Origin: Bradyrhizobium sp. ISRA430
GTDB lineage: Bacteria; Pseudomonadota; Alphaproteobacteria; Rhizobiales; Xanthobacteraceae
Length of the DNA: 64,000 bases
Assembly (NCBI RefSeq): GCF_029909975.1
Contig: NZ_CP094516.1
Span: forward strand, 2,666,001-2,730,000
Reading direction: 5' to 3'
Made by a program: the position numbers and the translations under genes. Shown one piece after another: positions 33,393 to 42,819 of the stretch. The notes beneath the pieces are model-generated. The model searched no databases. It saw only the letters and a list, made by a program, of their open reading frames with translations, and was not told the DNA's origin. Numbering within the stretch: the first letter of the stretch is position 1; each line of letters starts with the position of its first letter.

Positions 33393-34692
33393 CTTGCGAT
33401 CCCAAGGCGCTGCGCCGAGTTTCCGGCATCATCGCCAAGATCAGCAGGAAGCCTGTCGCGGCGACGCCGGAGAGCCCGATGAAAGCGGTTGCATTGCCGA
33501 ACTTGTCGCTGATGAAGCCGCCGAGCACCGTGCTCAGGGACGCACCGATGCCGGTCGCAGTGCCGACGATGCCCTGGGCGAGATTGAAATGGCCGCTGCC
33601 GAAGGCGACGTCGGCGACGATCAGCGGAATCATCACCGCGAACACCGCTGCGGTGATCCCGTCGAACACCTGCACAAGCACGACCAGATAGGGATCGCGC
33701 ACGGTCGCGAACAGCAGGCCGCGCATCGTCAGCGCGCCGAATCCGATCAGGAGCAGCGGCCGGCGGCCCCAGGCCTGCGCCTTGCGTCCGACCGAGGGCG
33801 ACAGCAGCGCCACGATCGCCTGCGGCACGATGATGCAGGCAGCGACGAGGATGGTTGCCCACTGGCTTGACCGCGCCGTCACCGCGCTCGCCATCAGTGG
33901 CAGCATCGCGGCATTCGCGAGCTGCAGCAGGATGACGGTGAACGCGAACACCAGGAGCGGCCGCTGCCGCACCAGATGCCAGACATTGGTGTCGCCGCGA
34001 TCGGCCGCCTCGCGCGGCATCTCGCCATGACAACGCGCGATGTCGACCTCTTCGTCGCGGATGCGCGACAGTGCGATCAGGGTCGGGATCGCGAGCAGGA
34101 AGGTGACCAGGAAGACCGAGCGGCTCGACAAGAGATAGCCGGCCGTGCCCATCACCGCCGCGGCGACACCGTTGCCGAGGGACGCGAAGCGGGCGTTGCG
34201 GCCGAGCCGCTCGCCGATGGCGAGCGGACCCACGAGGCCGAGGCTGATCGCCGCGATCGCCGGGCCCAGCACGCAGCTTGCCGCGGCATGCAGCGTCGCG
34301 GCCGTCACCACAACCGGAAAGATCGGCATCGCCGCATAGGCGAGCGCGCAGCAGCCGATAGTTGCGATCGCAAGCGCTGCGACCAGGCGCTCGGATTTCG
34401 CGGCGTCGATGATCGCCCCGCCCGGCATCTGCCCGATCAGTCCGACGATGCCGCCGATCGACAGCACGAGGCCGATCTCGACCTGGGTCCATTTCTGCGT
34501 CGTCAGATAGACCGCGATGAAGGGACCAAACCCGGTCTGAACATCGGCAAGGAAGAAGATGAACCAGTCGAGGCCGCGCAGGCTCTGGCGCGACGGCGCC
34601 GGAAGACCGGCCGGTGCCGGGGCGGCGCCGATGTGTCCGGCGCGGCCAGCGCGATCATCGATTGCGTGGTTCGGCTTCCTCGACAAGAGCAC
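33373..34692 (-). CDS. MFS transporter
   Basis: A 439-residue transporter with about twelve helices, convergent with fixK2. Segments such as LDWFIFFLADVQTGFGPFIA, LSIGGIVGLIGQMPGGAIID and LVQVFDGITAAVFAVMIPLI are typical of a branch of putative exporters common in rhizobia. The first 38 residues are hydrophilic, so the real start could be at a later codon (for instance just before the first helix). Substrate unknown. Confidence 0.82.
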   Translation of the reverse strand: MLLSRKPNHAIDDRAGRAGHIGAAPAPAGLPAPSRQSLRGLDWFIFFLADVQTGFGPFIAVYLTTQKWTQVEIGLVLSIGGIVGLIGQMPGGAIIDAAKSERLVAALAIATIGCCALAYAAMPIFPVVVTAATLHAAASCVLGPAIAAISLGLVGPLAIGERLGRNARFASLGNGVAAAVMGTAGYLLSSRSVFLVTFLLAIPTLIALSRIRDEEVDIARCHGEMPREAADRGDTNVWHLVRQRPLLVFAFTVILLQLANAAMLPLMASAVTARSSQWATILVAACIIVPQAIVALLSPSVGRKAQAWGRRPLLLIGFGALTMRGLLFATVRDPYLVVLVQVFDGITAAVFAVMIPLIVADVAFGSGHFNLAQGIVGTATGIGASLSTVLGGFISDKFGNATAFIGLSGVAATGFLLILAMMPETRRSALGSQEKGRPK

Positions 34693-34715
34693 CAGTGGTC
34701 AGCCCTCCCCGCACC

Positions 34716-35240
34716 TCACTGAATGGCTTGCAGCGGCTGCAGGCTGCCCGACGCGCCGAGCACGACGATCGGCGTGTCCTCCTTGTATTCCGGCGCAGCC
34801 GCGACCTGCGCCTTGGTCAGCTCAAGCGTGATGCTGCCTTTCTTCTTGGCGATTTTGCCGAAACGCAGCGCGTTCCAGTCCACCACGATCTTGCGGCTGC
34901 CGACCCCGAGGAAACCGCCGAAGTCGATCGCGGCTGCGCGGACGTGGCCGTCACGGTCGACGATGACGTCGACGATACGGCCCATGTCCTCGTCCGCCGC
35001 GCTGCGGACGTCGCGACCCAGCACACCGTGGGCGTCGCTCGCGCCAATGATGGTCACCGACGGCGGCGGCGCCGCGTCCTTCGGCGTGACCGGCACCGCC
35101 GATGCTGGCGGCGCCGTTGTCGGCGTCGTCGGCTCGGTCTGGACCGCGGCTGGCTGTTGCTCCGCGGCACGCAACGGGGCAAGCGTCGAGTTCGCAACGA
35201 TCGCCGCACCCAGGATCAATCGCCCGACGGCACGCATCAC
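34716..35240 (-). CDS. Secreted PRC-barrel domain protein
   Basis: A 174-residue exported protein. A signal peptide covers roughly residues 1-25 (GRLILGAAIVANSTLAPLRA), followed by a Pro/Thr/Ala-rich linker to residue 60 and a PRC-barrel domain (GVLGRDVRSAADEDMGRIVD, VIVDRDGHVRAAAIDFGGFL, SRKIVVDWNALRF). PRC barrels are small beta-barrels that bind partners; a role at the envelope is likely but unknown. Two adjacent Met codons make the start ambiguous by one residue. It is 20 bp downstream of the debranching enzyme gene. Confidence 0.8.
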   Translation of the reverse strand: MMRAVGRLILGAAIVANSTLAPLRAAEQQPAAVQTEPTTPTTAPPASAVPVTPKDAAPPPSVTIIGASDAHGVLGRDVRSAADEDMGRIVDVIVDRDGHVRAAAIDFGGFLGVGSRKIVVDWNALRFGKIAKKKGSITLELTKAQVAAAPEYKEDTPIVVLGASGSLQPLQAIQ

Positions 35241-35260
35241 TCCCTCCCTCCGGCGCGCCC

Positions 35261-37468
35261 TCAGCGCGCCAGCACGATCGACACTTGGATCTGGCCGCGC
35301 GTGCGCAACACCTCCAGCGCCACGTCGTCGGCGTGGCGGCTGACGCGCAGATCGACGCTGGAATCGCCCAATCGCAGCTCGCGCAGGATTACCTCGTTCA
35401 AGAACGCCGGCAGGTGCGGATTGCGCAGCCGGATCTCGCCGCGCGCGACATCGAATTCGATGCCGAGCGCCGCCTCCAGCAGCGTGAACGGCGTCGCGCT
35501 CGCCCAGGCCTGCGGCGCGCAGGCGACGGGATAGAGCGTCGGGCCGCGCCGCTTCTCGCGCCGAAAACCGCAGAACAGTTCCGGCAACCGCCGCAGGTCC
35601 ATATAGGTCGCAGCGTCGAACAGCCCCTTGAAGACGTGCGCCACCGAATGCTTGAGCCCATACTGCGCGAGCCCGAGTGCGATCAGCGCATTGTCATGCG
35701 GCCACACCGAGCCGTCGTGGTAGGACATCGGGTTGTAGCGCACCTCGCCTCGCGCGACCGTGCGGATGCCCCAGCCGGAGAAGAAATGCGGCTGCATCAG
35801 GTCGGCCGCGACCCGCCGGGCACGGTCCTCGCGAATCATGCCGCTGAACAGGAGCTGCCCGGCATTGGAGGTCCGCACCTTGCACGGACGCTTCTTGCCA
35901 TCAAGTGCGAGCGCATAGGTGCCGAGTTCCTCGCACCAGAACGCGCTCTCGAAGCGCTCGGCCAGCGCCTTGGCTTGCGCCTCGAGCTGCCTTACGCGCT
36001 CCGGCTTGCCAAGCCGCAGCGCGCAGCGCGCAGCGAGCTGCTTGGCCGCGAAGACGTAACCCTGCACCTCGGCCAGCGCGATATAGCCTTCCGCGAGCTG
36101 GCCGTCGGCGTGGAAGATCGCGTCGTAGGAGTCCTTCCAGCCCTGGTTGGCAAGCCCCTGCTCGGAGGCGCGCTGGTATTCGACAAAACCATCCTGATCG
36201 GGATCGCCGGGACCATCGATCCAGGCCAGCCCCGCCTCGATCGCCGGCCACAGCTCGATCAAAGTCTCCTCATCGCCGGTGCGCTCGAAATACCGCCCCG
36301 CAAGCAGGACGAACAACGCAGTCGAATCCACACTGCCGTAATATTGCGCGAACGGCACCTCGCGCAGCGCGGCCATCTCACCGCCGCGCATCTCGTGCAG
36401 GATCTTTCCGGGCGCGGCGTCGGCCAGCGGATCGACCGACTGTGCCTGGAAATGAGCGAGCCGTCGCAAGACGCCCTTCGCGACGCGCGGATCGACCCAC
36501 AGCATCTGAAGAGCCGTGATCAGCCCATCACGGCCGAAGGTTGTCGAGTACCAGGGGATGCCGGCATAGGGATAACGGCCCTGCGGCGTCTCCGTCATCA
36601 GCATGTTGAGGTCGGCCATGGCCTGGCACAGCACCTCGTTGAAGATGTTGTTCGAGGTTTCGATGCTGGCCGCGCCCATCGTCGACTGGCGCATCTCACG
36701 GCGATGGGCAAGCAGGCCTCTGAAGAAGCGCGCCGGCTTCTGCGCTATCGGCCGGTTGCAGGATACGGCCACGAACAGCGATTTTGCCTCATGCGGATCC
36801 AGCTCGAGCTGCCAGGTGGCGGCATTCACCGAAAGCCGGGTCGGGCGTGGATCGAAATGCAGTCCGGTGGTGCGCTCGGCTTCGTCGAGGCCGCGATATT
36901 CGAACAGGACGTCGGTGGGCCCAAGCAGCCGGCTCGCGCCGACGCCGCGGCGCGGACGCCGCTCGCCGCGGACCTCGAACAGGTCGGCGAAATCATTGTC
37001 GAACAGGAGCGTCAGCTCGAAGCTGGCGCGCTGCTCGCCATGGTTCTGTACGCCGATGCGCTGGTAAGCCGTGCCGCGCCACAGGAAGATCGTGCGCACG
37101 ATGTGCAGCAGGTCCTTTTGCAGCACAATGCGTCCCTGGCGATAGATGTCGGGGTTGGTGAGGTCGACCGTCAATCCGGAATTGTCGTCGCGCAGGTTCG
37201 ACCCGAGCAGCAGCGGCTGAAGGTCGTCGAGCACGAGCTCCAGCCGCGCGAGATAGCGCGTGTCGCAGTGAAACAGCCCATCGGGGCCGCCGGCGGAGGC
37301 GCCGATGTCGCCATGGCTGTCGAGCACGATGAAGGTGTCATCGTGCTTGAGCGAACGCCGCGGCCGCGCCGCGGGTCCCGTCATCGGAATGTAGAATGCC
37401 TGCTCCGCGACGGTCTCCACGGTCCGCGACACGGAAACGATCTGGGTTACGGCTTCGGCTGCCATCAA
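35261..37468 (-). CDS. Amylo-alpha-1,6-glucosidase / glycogen debranching-type enzyme (GH133-like)
   Basis: A 735-residue cytosolic protein of the glycogen debranching family. The N-terminal beta-domain (LDSHGDIGASAGGPDGLFHC, DTRYLARLELVLDD) matches the GDE N-terminal domain; the C-terminal (alpha/alpha)6 barrel has GIPWYSTTFGRDGLITALQM, which supplies a catalytic acid, VDSTALFVLLAGRYFERTGD and VWPHDNALIALGLAQYG. It should hydrolyse alpha-1,6 branches of glucan or a related substrate. The glgA-like gene is far away at 12235. Confidence 0.86.
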   Translation of the reverse strand: MMAAEAVTQIVSVSRTVETVAEQAFYIPMTGPAARPRRSLKHDDTFIVLDSHGDIGASAGGPDGLFHCDTRYLARLELVLDDLQPLLLGSNLRDDNSGLTVDLTNPDIYRQGRIVLQKDLLHIVRTIFLWRGTAYQRIGVQNHGEQRASFELTLLFDNDFADLFEVRGERRPRRGVGASRLLGPTDVLFEYRGLDEAERTTGLHFDPRPTRLSVNAATWQLELDPHEAKSLFVAVSCNRPIAQKPARFFRGLLAHRREMRQSTMGAASIETSNNIFNEVLCQAMADLNMLMTETPQGRYPYAGIPWYSTTFGRDGLITALQMLWVDPRVAKGVLRRLAHFQAQSVDPLADAAPGKILHEMRGGEMAALREVPFAQYYGSVDSTALFVLLAGRYFERTGDEETLIELWPAIEAGLAWIDGPGDPDQDGFVEYQRASEQGLANQGWKDSYDAIFHADGQLAEGYIALAEVQGYVFAAKQLAARCALRLGKPERVRQLEAQAKALAERFESAFWCEELGTYALALDGKKRPCKVRTSNAGQLLFSGMIREDRARRVAADLMQPHFFSGWGIRTVARGEVRYNPMSYHDGSVWPHDNALIALGLAQYGLKHSVAHVFKGLFDAATYMDLRRLPELFCGFRREKRRGPTLYPVACAPQAWASATPFTLLEAALGIEFDVARGEIRLRNPHLPAFLNEVILRELRLGDSSVDLRVSRHADDVALEVLRTRGQIQVSIVLAR

Positions 37469-37517
37469 CTGCTCCCCTGCGCCTTGTTTCGAAACGCAAC
37501 CGATTAGAACGCGCCTC

Positions 37518-39281
37518 TTACGCGGCGAACTTCGCGAGCCGGCTCATCTCCTGCGTCACCAGCTCACGGTAGGGCCCATGACCCTGCATCAGGCGGTCAG
37601 GCGCGCCGTCCTCGATGATCTTGCCGGCCTTCAGCACCACGACGCGATCGAAGTTGCGCAGCGTCGCCAGGCGGTGCGCGATCGCGATCACGGTGCGTCC
37701 ACGCATCAGGCGTGTCAATGCCTCGCGGATCGCCTCCTCGGACTCGCTGTCGAGGGCCGCGGTCGCTTCGTCCAGCAACAGGATCGGCGCGTCCTTCAGG
37801 AAGGCGCGCGCAATCGCGATGCGCTGCCGCTGGCCGCCGGACATCTTGACCCCGCGGTCGCCGACCATGGTGTCGAGACCTTCCGGCAAGCTCTCGACGA
37901 AATCGCAGCGCGCCGCAATCGCCGCGCGCAGCACCTCGTCGTCCGTCGCGTTCGGCCGGCCGTAACGGATGTTCTCGCGAATCGAGCGGTGGAATAGCGA
38001 TATGTCCTGCGGCACGACGGAGATGGCTTCGCGCAGGCTCTGCTGAGTCACCATGGAGATATCCTGGCCGTCGACGGTCACGTTGCCCTCGTCTACATCG
38101 TAGAAGCGCTGAAGCAGGGTGAACAGGGTCGACTTGCCGCCACCAGACTGGCCGACGAGGCCGACCCGCTGACCCGGCTGCAGACGCAGGCTGAACCGCT
38201 CGAAAATTTTCTCGCCGCCTGGATAGCCGAAGGTGACATTGTTGAATGCTATCGCGGCACCGTTCTTCACCAGCGGCTCGGCCTCGGGGTGATCACGCAA
38301 TTCATGCGGCACCAATAGCGTGGCGATCGCCTCGGTCAACCGCGCGACATGCTGGGTGACGTCGACCAGCGCGACCGCCAGGTCGCGCGTCGCATTCAGG
38401 ATGGACAGGCCCAGGGTACAGACCAGCACGACGTCGCCGGTGGTCGCCTCGCCCTTCTGCCAGAGCGTGATCGCCCATGCCATCAGCGCCACCGTCAAGA
38501 CGACGGTCACGCCGGCATGTGTGAGCCGAAGCTTCTCCAGGTAACGCAGGCTGCGGCCGCGCGCAGTGAGTTCCCGGCTCACGGTGCCATCGAACCGTTC
38601 ATGCTCGTGAGTGATGCCGCAGAAGGCCCGCACCAGGGGCATGTTGCTGATGACGTCGATCATCTCGCCGTCAACGACAGCGGCCTTGTCGGCGAAGTCG
38701 TCGTGCAATGGCTTGCCGGCCGCTGCCAGGCGGAACATTGCGATCACCATTCCCCCCGCGATTACAATCAGCCCCGCTGCCATATAGGGGCTCACGGTTC
38801 CAATCAGCAAGATCGCCGCAACCGTGGCGATGCAGGGCGGCAACACATTCCAGACGAACATGTTCTCGACGGTGAACACGGCATTGGATGTCGCCGTGAT
38901 ACGACTCGTCAGCATGCCCGGCATGCGATCGGAGAAGTAGCTCGGCGCATGTCCGGTGAGATGCCGAAAGATGTCACGCCGCAGATCTCCGGTGACGCGG
39001 ACAAAGGTAAAGCTCGCTGTCCAGCTCGCGATCCGCCACAGAAAATTGTCCGCAGCGATCAGCGACATGAGCAAAATGAATGCCAGCCATACACCCCCCC
39101 CATGGGACGGACCGGCAGACAGGCTGTCGACCAGCGATTTGACGCCATATTGCGTGCCCACTGAGCAGCCAACGGCTGCAACGACGGCGGTCAGGATCAC
39201 CAGATGCGACGCGAGCCGGCGGCGAAGATAGCGCAAGACAAAGGCAAACGGCCTGCGTGCGTATCTGGAAAGGTGATCCAT
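37518..39281 (-). CDS. ABC transporter, fused permease/ATPase (exporter type)
   Basis: A 587-residue half-transporter: six-helix permease domain (residues 20-320; ILTAVVAAVGCSVGTQYGVK, IATVAAILLIGTVSPYMAAG) then an ATPase domain with Walker A GQSGGGKST, signature MSGGQRQR, Walker B ILLLDEATAALD and the H-loop AIAHRLATLRNFD. It works as a homodimer exporting lipids, drugs or peptides; the substrate is not evident. It is divergent from a glycosyltransferase gene, which may hint at a glycan or lipid substrate (inference only). Confidence 0.88.
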   Translation of the reverse strand: MDHLSRYARRPFAFVLRYLRRRLASHLVILTAVVAAVGCSVGTQYGVKSLVDSLSAGPSHGGGVWLAFILLMSLIAADNFLWRIASWTASFTFVRVTGDLRRDIFRHLTGHAPSYFSDRMPGMLTSRITATSNAVFTVENMFVWNVLPPCIATVAAILLIGTVSPYMAAGLIVIAGGMVIAMFRLAAAGKPLHDDFADKAAVVDGEMIDVISNMPLVRAFCGITHEHERFDGTVSRELTARGRSLRYLEKLRLTHAGVTVVLTVALMAWAITLWQKGEATTGDVVLVCTLGLSILNATRDLAVALVDVTQHVARLTEAIATLLVPHELRDHPEAEPLVKNGAAIAFNNVTFGYPGGEKIFERFSLRLQPGQRVGLVGQSGGGKSTLFTLLQRFYDVDEGNVTVDGQDISMVTQQSLREAISVVPQDISLFHRSIRENIRYGRPNATDDEVLRAAIAARCDFVESLPEGLDTMVGDRGVKMSGGQRQRIAIARAFLKDAPILLLDEATAALDSESEEAIREALTRLMRGRTVIAIAHRLATLRNFDRVVVLKAGKIIEDGAPDRLMQGHGPYRELVTQEMSRLAKFAA

Positions 39282-39472
39282 GTGACTGCAACCCCGATGA
39301 TGACTTCAATTTTTCTACTGGTCGACAGAACATCGGCCGGTTCGCCTCGGTTCCGTCCCAATGCAATCACGACATGCGGATAAGGACGATCTGAGAAGAG
39401 GAGATGGCAGCATCGAGACAATGCGCGACGTGTCGAATATGTAACCTTTGCCATAGGGAACTTCGCAATTGC

Positions 39473-39484
39473 GGGAACGTTCCC
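39473..39484. promoter_or_regulatory. Perfect 12-bp palindrome in divergent promoter region
   Basis: GGGAACGTTCCC lies 74 bp before the glycosyltransferase ATG in the 276-bp gap shared with the ABC exporter. It could be a dimeric regulator site. On the minus strand GGAAC-N16-AGTT is one base from the EcfG promoter pattern, but that reading is weak. Nothing else is recognised in the gap. Confidence 0.35.
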
Positions 39485-39557
39485 TTGGCTGGCATTGCCG
39501 GTGCCGAACACGCTGGGGGCTTTTCAACTTCCATGATCGTACAGAGGAGATGATGAG

Positions 39558-40628
39558 ATGCGCATCGCGCAGGTAGCCCCGTTGACGGAGGCTGTTCCAC
39601 CCAAGCTGTATGGCGGCACCGAGCGGGTGGTGCATTGGTTGACGGAAGAGCTGGTGGCCCTTGGACACGACGTGACGCTGTTCGCCAGCGGCGACTCGAA
39701 GACGTCAGGGAAGTTGGATGCGCTTTGGCCGAAGGCGCTCCGGCTCGACGGGTCCGTGCGCGATCCCAATGCCCTTCACATGGTGATGCTGGAGCGCGTG
39801 CGGCAGAAATGTGACGACGAGGAATTCGACTTCCTGCACTTCCATCTCGACTACTATCCGTGGTCGCTGTTCTACCGCCAGCCCACGCCGTTCGTGACCA
39901 CGCTGCACGGCCGGCTCGATCTTCCGGAGCATCAGCCGGTCTTCAACACCTTTCCCCAGGTACCGGTGATCTCGATCTCCAACGCGCAGCGGCGCCCAGT
40001 GCCGCAGGCGAACTGGGTGACGACCATTCATCACGGCCTGCCCGAGAACCTGCTGACGCCAACGCCGGCCAAACAGGAATATCTCGCTGTGCTCGGCCGC
40101 ATCGCGCCGGAGAAAGGTGTCGATCGCGCCATCAAGATCGCAACCCATTGCGGCATCCCGCTGAAGATTGCGGCCAAGGTCGATCGCGCCGATCAGGACT
40201 ATTATGACGAGCTGATCCGCCCCATGATCGAGAACAATCCGCTTGTGGAATTCATCGGCGAGATCAGCGATCACGAGAAGTCGGAATTCTTGTGCGGCGC
40301 GCTCGGGCTGCTGCTGCCGATCGACTGGCCAGAGCCGTTTGGCCTCGTGATGATAGAAGCCATGGCCTGCGGAACGCCCGTTGTCGCCTTCAATCGCGGC
40401 TCGGCGCCCGAGATCATCGACGAAGGCCTGACCGGCTTTGTCGTCGAAGACGTCATCAGCGCGGCCGGCGTCGTCAATCGCCTTCCGCAGTTGAACCGCG
40501 CGGCGATCCGCAAGCAATTCGAAGCGCGCTTCACGGCGCGGCGGATGGCACTGGATTATCTCGCGGCGTATCGCGGCCTGACCGAGGCACAGGCGCCGCG
40601 GATCAAGCTGGTGAGCAGCGCGGAGTAG
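39558..40628 (+). CDS. Glycosyltransferase family 4 protein
   Basis: A 356-residue GT-B fold enzyme that transfers a sugar from a nucleotide donor to a glycan or lipid acceptor. The N-domain begins MRIAQVAPLTEAVPPKLYGG with the acceptor loop PPKLYGGTERVV; the C-domain has LGRIAPEKGVDRAI and the donor-binding EX7E-type motif EPFGLVMIEAMACGTPVVA. Length is standard. GAGGAG precedes the ATG. It is a lone glycosyltransferase, so the glycan is unknown. Confidence 0.87.
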   Translation: MRIAQVAPLTEAVPPKLYGGTERVVHWLTEELVALGHDVTLFASGDSKTSGKLDALWPKALRLDGSVRDPNALHMVMLERVRQKCDDEEFDFLHFHLDYYPWSLFYRQPTPFVTTLHGRLDLPEHQPVFNTFPQVPVISISNAQRRPVPQANWVTTIHHGLPENLLTPTPAKQEYLAVLGRIAPEKGVDRAIKIATHCGIPLKIAAKVDRADQDYYDELIRPMIENNPLVEFIGEISDHEKSEFLCGALGLLLPIDWPEPFGLVMIEAMACGTPVVAFNRGSAPEIIDEGLTGFVVEDVISAAGVVNRLPQLNRAAIRKQFEARFTARRMALDYLAAYRGLTEAQAPRIKLVSSAE

Positions 40629-40650
40629 CGGAGCCGATTCCTCGCACGTG

Positions 40651-40750
40651 GTCATGCCGCGCGAAGGCGGGGCATCCAGTACGCCCCGGCCTATCCGTAT
40701 GCGTCACCGCCTCTGCAATACTGATCGCCCGGTCAAGCCGGGCGATGACA
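40651..40750. repeat. Dispersed GTCATGCC...GATGAC-type intergenic repeat
   Basis: The element starts GTCATGCCGCGCGAAGGCGG, continues GGCATCCAGTACGCC, and ends with a hairpin GCCCGGTCAAGCCGGGC next to GATGAC. It resembles a dispersed repeat often found between genes in Bradyrhizobium. Arms are imperfect, so this copy is degenerate. It separates the convergent glycosyltransferase and alkylsulfatase genes and could act as a terminator. Confidence 0.7.
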
Positions 40751-40774
40751 AGGAAAACGTGGCGCTGACCGCTT

Positions 40775-42703
40775 CTAAGTCACCACAGCCCGCTTCGGCT
40801 CGACGATCTCGAACATGCGCGGGAATTCATCCATCAGGCCCATCAGCTCGGCGAGCCGCATCGGATTGCCGGCGAGCTTGACCTTGCCGGCAGCCACCGC
40901 CTCCGGAAAGCTGGTCTGCTTGGCGATGACCTCGTCGAGCGTCGACCGCGCCAGCGTGAAGCTGGCGTCCGCGCCTTCGGCCTGCACGCCTTCGGTGTAG
41001 GTCAGCGCGGAGTTTTCAAGGTTGAGCACGAAAGTCTCGCTAGTGTCGGAAAAACTCCAGTTCAGCACGATGCGTTTGCCTTCGGCCTTGGGGCCGTTGA
41101 GGCGGACACCGAGCACGTCCCAAAGCTGCTCGGTGCGCAGCGCCGCGAGCGTCTCGCGCGGCATCGGCGGGCGCGCGGGCACCTTCGGCATGCCCTGTCG
41201 CAGCTCCTGCGCGCCGAACAGATAGGCGTTGCGCCAGGTCGCACTTTCGGCGGCGTAGCCGAGCTGCTCGAGCGTGTCCGCAAGCAGCGCGCGCGCTGCC
41301 TGGTTGTCCGGCTCGGCGAAGACGAGATGGCCAAGCGCCTGCGCCACGAAGCGGAATTCGCCCTTGTCGAAATCCTTGCGCGCCCGCGCGAGTATCGCGT
41401 CGGCGCCGCCCATATACTCGACATATTTCTTACCCGACTCCACCGGCGGCAGCGGATCGAGATTGACCGGATTGGCGTCGTACCAGCCGAGATACTTCTG
41501 ATAGATCGCCTTCACGTTATGCCGGATGTGGCCGTAATAGCCGCGGCCGTGCCAAGCCCCTTCGAGGCTCTTCGGAAGCTGGATGGTCTCGGCGATCTCG
41601 GCTGCGGTCAGGCCGTGATTCATCAGACGAATGGTCTGGTCATGGGCGAATTTGTAGAGGTCGCGCTGCTGCCGGATCATGGTGTCGATGCGCTCGCGGC
41701 CCCACACCGGCCAGTGATGCTGGCCACACATCGCCTCCGCCTTGCCGCCCCACAATAGCAGCGCTTCGTTCAGATACTTTGACCACGCCAGCGCATCGCG
41801 CACGTCCGCGCCGCGGAACGGCAGCAGGTTGTGGAAATTGTGGGTGCAGTTCTCGGCGAGGTTGAGGAGCTTGTAGCGCGGGATGAAGAAATGCATCTCG
41901 GCCGGCGCTTCGCTGTTCGGCGCCATCTGGAATTCGAATTCGACGCCGTCGATGACGCGCCTGTCGCCGGTTGCCATGATCAGGTCCGTGGGGCGCAGCA
42001 GCGCGACTGCGCCCGCCGCGATCGACTTGCCGAGACCGCAATCGACCTGCCCGCGCGGGCCCTTGGCGAGAAGCGGGCCGAACTGGTACTGCGCCCGGCG
42101 CAGCATCGCAGGACCGGCGATGATGTTCTCGGAGACGGCGTGCTCCATGAACAGGTTCGGCGCGATGATCGGCACCTGGCCGGTGGCGAGCGCGTCCTCC
42201 TCCAGCACACCGCGGGCGCCGCCCCAGTGATCGGTGTGGGTATGGGTGAAGATGACGGCCGCGACCGGCCGTATCCCACGATGCTTGAAATAGAGCTCCA
42301 GCGCGGCATGAGCGCCCTCGATCGAGGTCAGCGTGTCGACCACGATGACGCCGCTGTCACCCTCGATCAGCGTCATGTTGGCGATGTCGAGCCCGCGCAC
42401 CTGGTAGACGCCGGGCACGACCTCGAACAGGCCGTGATGCATGTTGAGGCGCGACTGCCGCCACAGGCTCGGATTGACGGTCGCTGGCGCCGCTTCAGTC
42501 GACAAGAAGTCATAGGGCTCGAGGCTCCAGACCACGCGTCCCTGCGGATTGGTGATCTTCGCGTCCTCGATCGTGCCGAGGAAGCCGCGCGCGGCATCGT
42601 CGAAATCCCGCGTGTCGGAAAATGGCAGCGCGTTCCGTGTCGCCTCATGCTGCGCGATGACGGACGATGTGGCGTCCTTCCGCTCGCTGCTGGATTCTGT
42701 CAT
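40775..42703 (-). CDS. SdsA1-like linear alkylsulfatase (metallo-beta-lactamase fold)
   Basis: A 642-residue protein close in layout to Pseudomonas SdsA1: an N-terminal metallo-beta-lactamase domain with the binuclear zinc motif THTHTDHWGG (His154, His156, Asp158, His159) and MCGQHHWPVWG, a helical dimerisation domain (residues 380-520) and a C-terminal SCP2-like domain (LNLENSALTYTEGVQAEG). It cleaves alkyl sulfates to alcohol and sulfate. No N-terminal signal is seen, so unlike secreted SdsA1 it may be cytosolic. The ATG at 42703 follows GGAGGAG. An insertion sequence lies 117 bp upstream of the start and may have displaced its promoter. Confidence 0.88.
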   Translation of the reverse strand: MTESSSERKDATSSVIAQHEATRNALPFSDTRDFDDAARGFLGTIEDAKITNPQGRVVWSLEPYDFLSTEAAPATVNPSLWRQSRLNMHHGLFEVVPGVYQVRGLDIANMTLIEGDSGVIVVDTLTSIEGAHAALELYFKHRGIRPVAAVIFTHTHTDHWGGARGVLEEDALATGQVPIIAPNLFMEHAVSENIIAGPAMLRRAQYQFGPLLAKGPRGQVDCGLGKSIAAGAVALLRPTDLIMATGDRRVIDGVEFEFQMAPNSEAPAEMHFFIPRYKLLNLAENCTHNFHNLLPFRGADVRDALAWSKYLNEALLLWGGKAEAMCGQHHWPVWGRERIDTMIRQQRDLYKFAHDQTIRLMNHGLTAAEIAETIQLPKSLEGAWHGRGYYGHIRHNVKAIYQKYLGWYDANPVNLDPLPPVESGKKYVEYMGGADAILARARKDFDKGEFRFVAQALGHLVFAEPDNQAARALLADTLEQLGYAAESATWRNAYLFGAQELRQGMPKVPARPPMPRETLAALRTEQLWDVLGVRLNGPKAEGKRIVLNWSFSDTSETFVLNLENSALTYTEGVQAEGADASFTLARSTLDEVIAKQTSFPEAVAAGKVKLAGNPMRLAELMGLMDEFPRMFEIVEPKRAVVT

Positions 42704-42819
42704 CCTTGTCTCCTCCCGGCCTGTTGCGGTCATCTAACCGCATCTCGCAGCCGATTGCCATCGGCGGCGGCGACCAGGGAGGCACGAGAATGCATTTCCT
42801 GTTCCCTTCTCCCCTTGTG

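Noticed and set aside
35102..37507. Long plus-strand open frame (801 codons)
   Set aside because: It is antisense to the glycogen debranching-type enzyme and has no recognisable motif.
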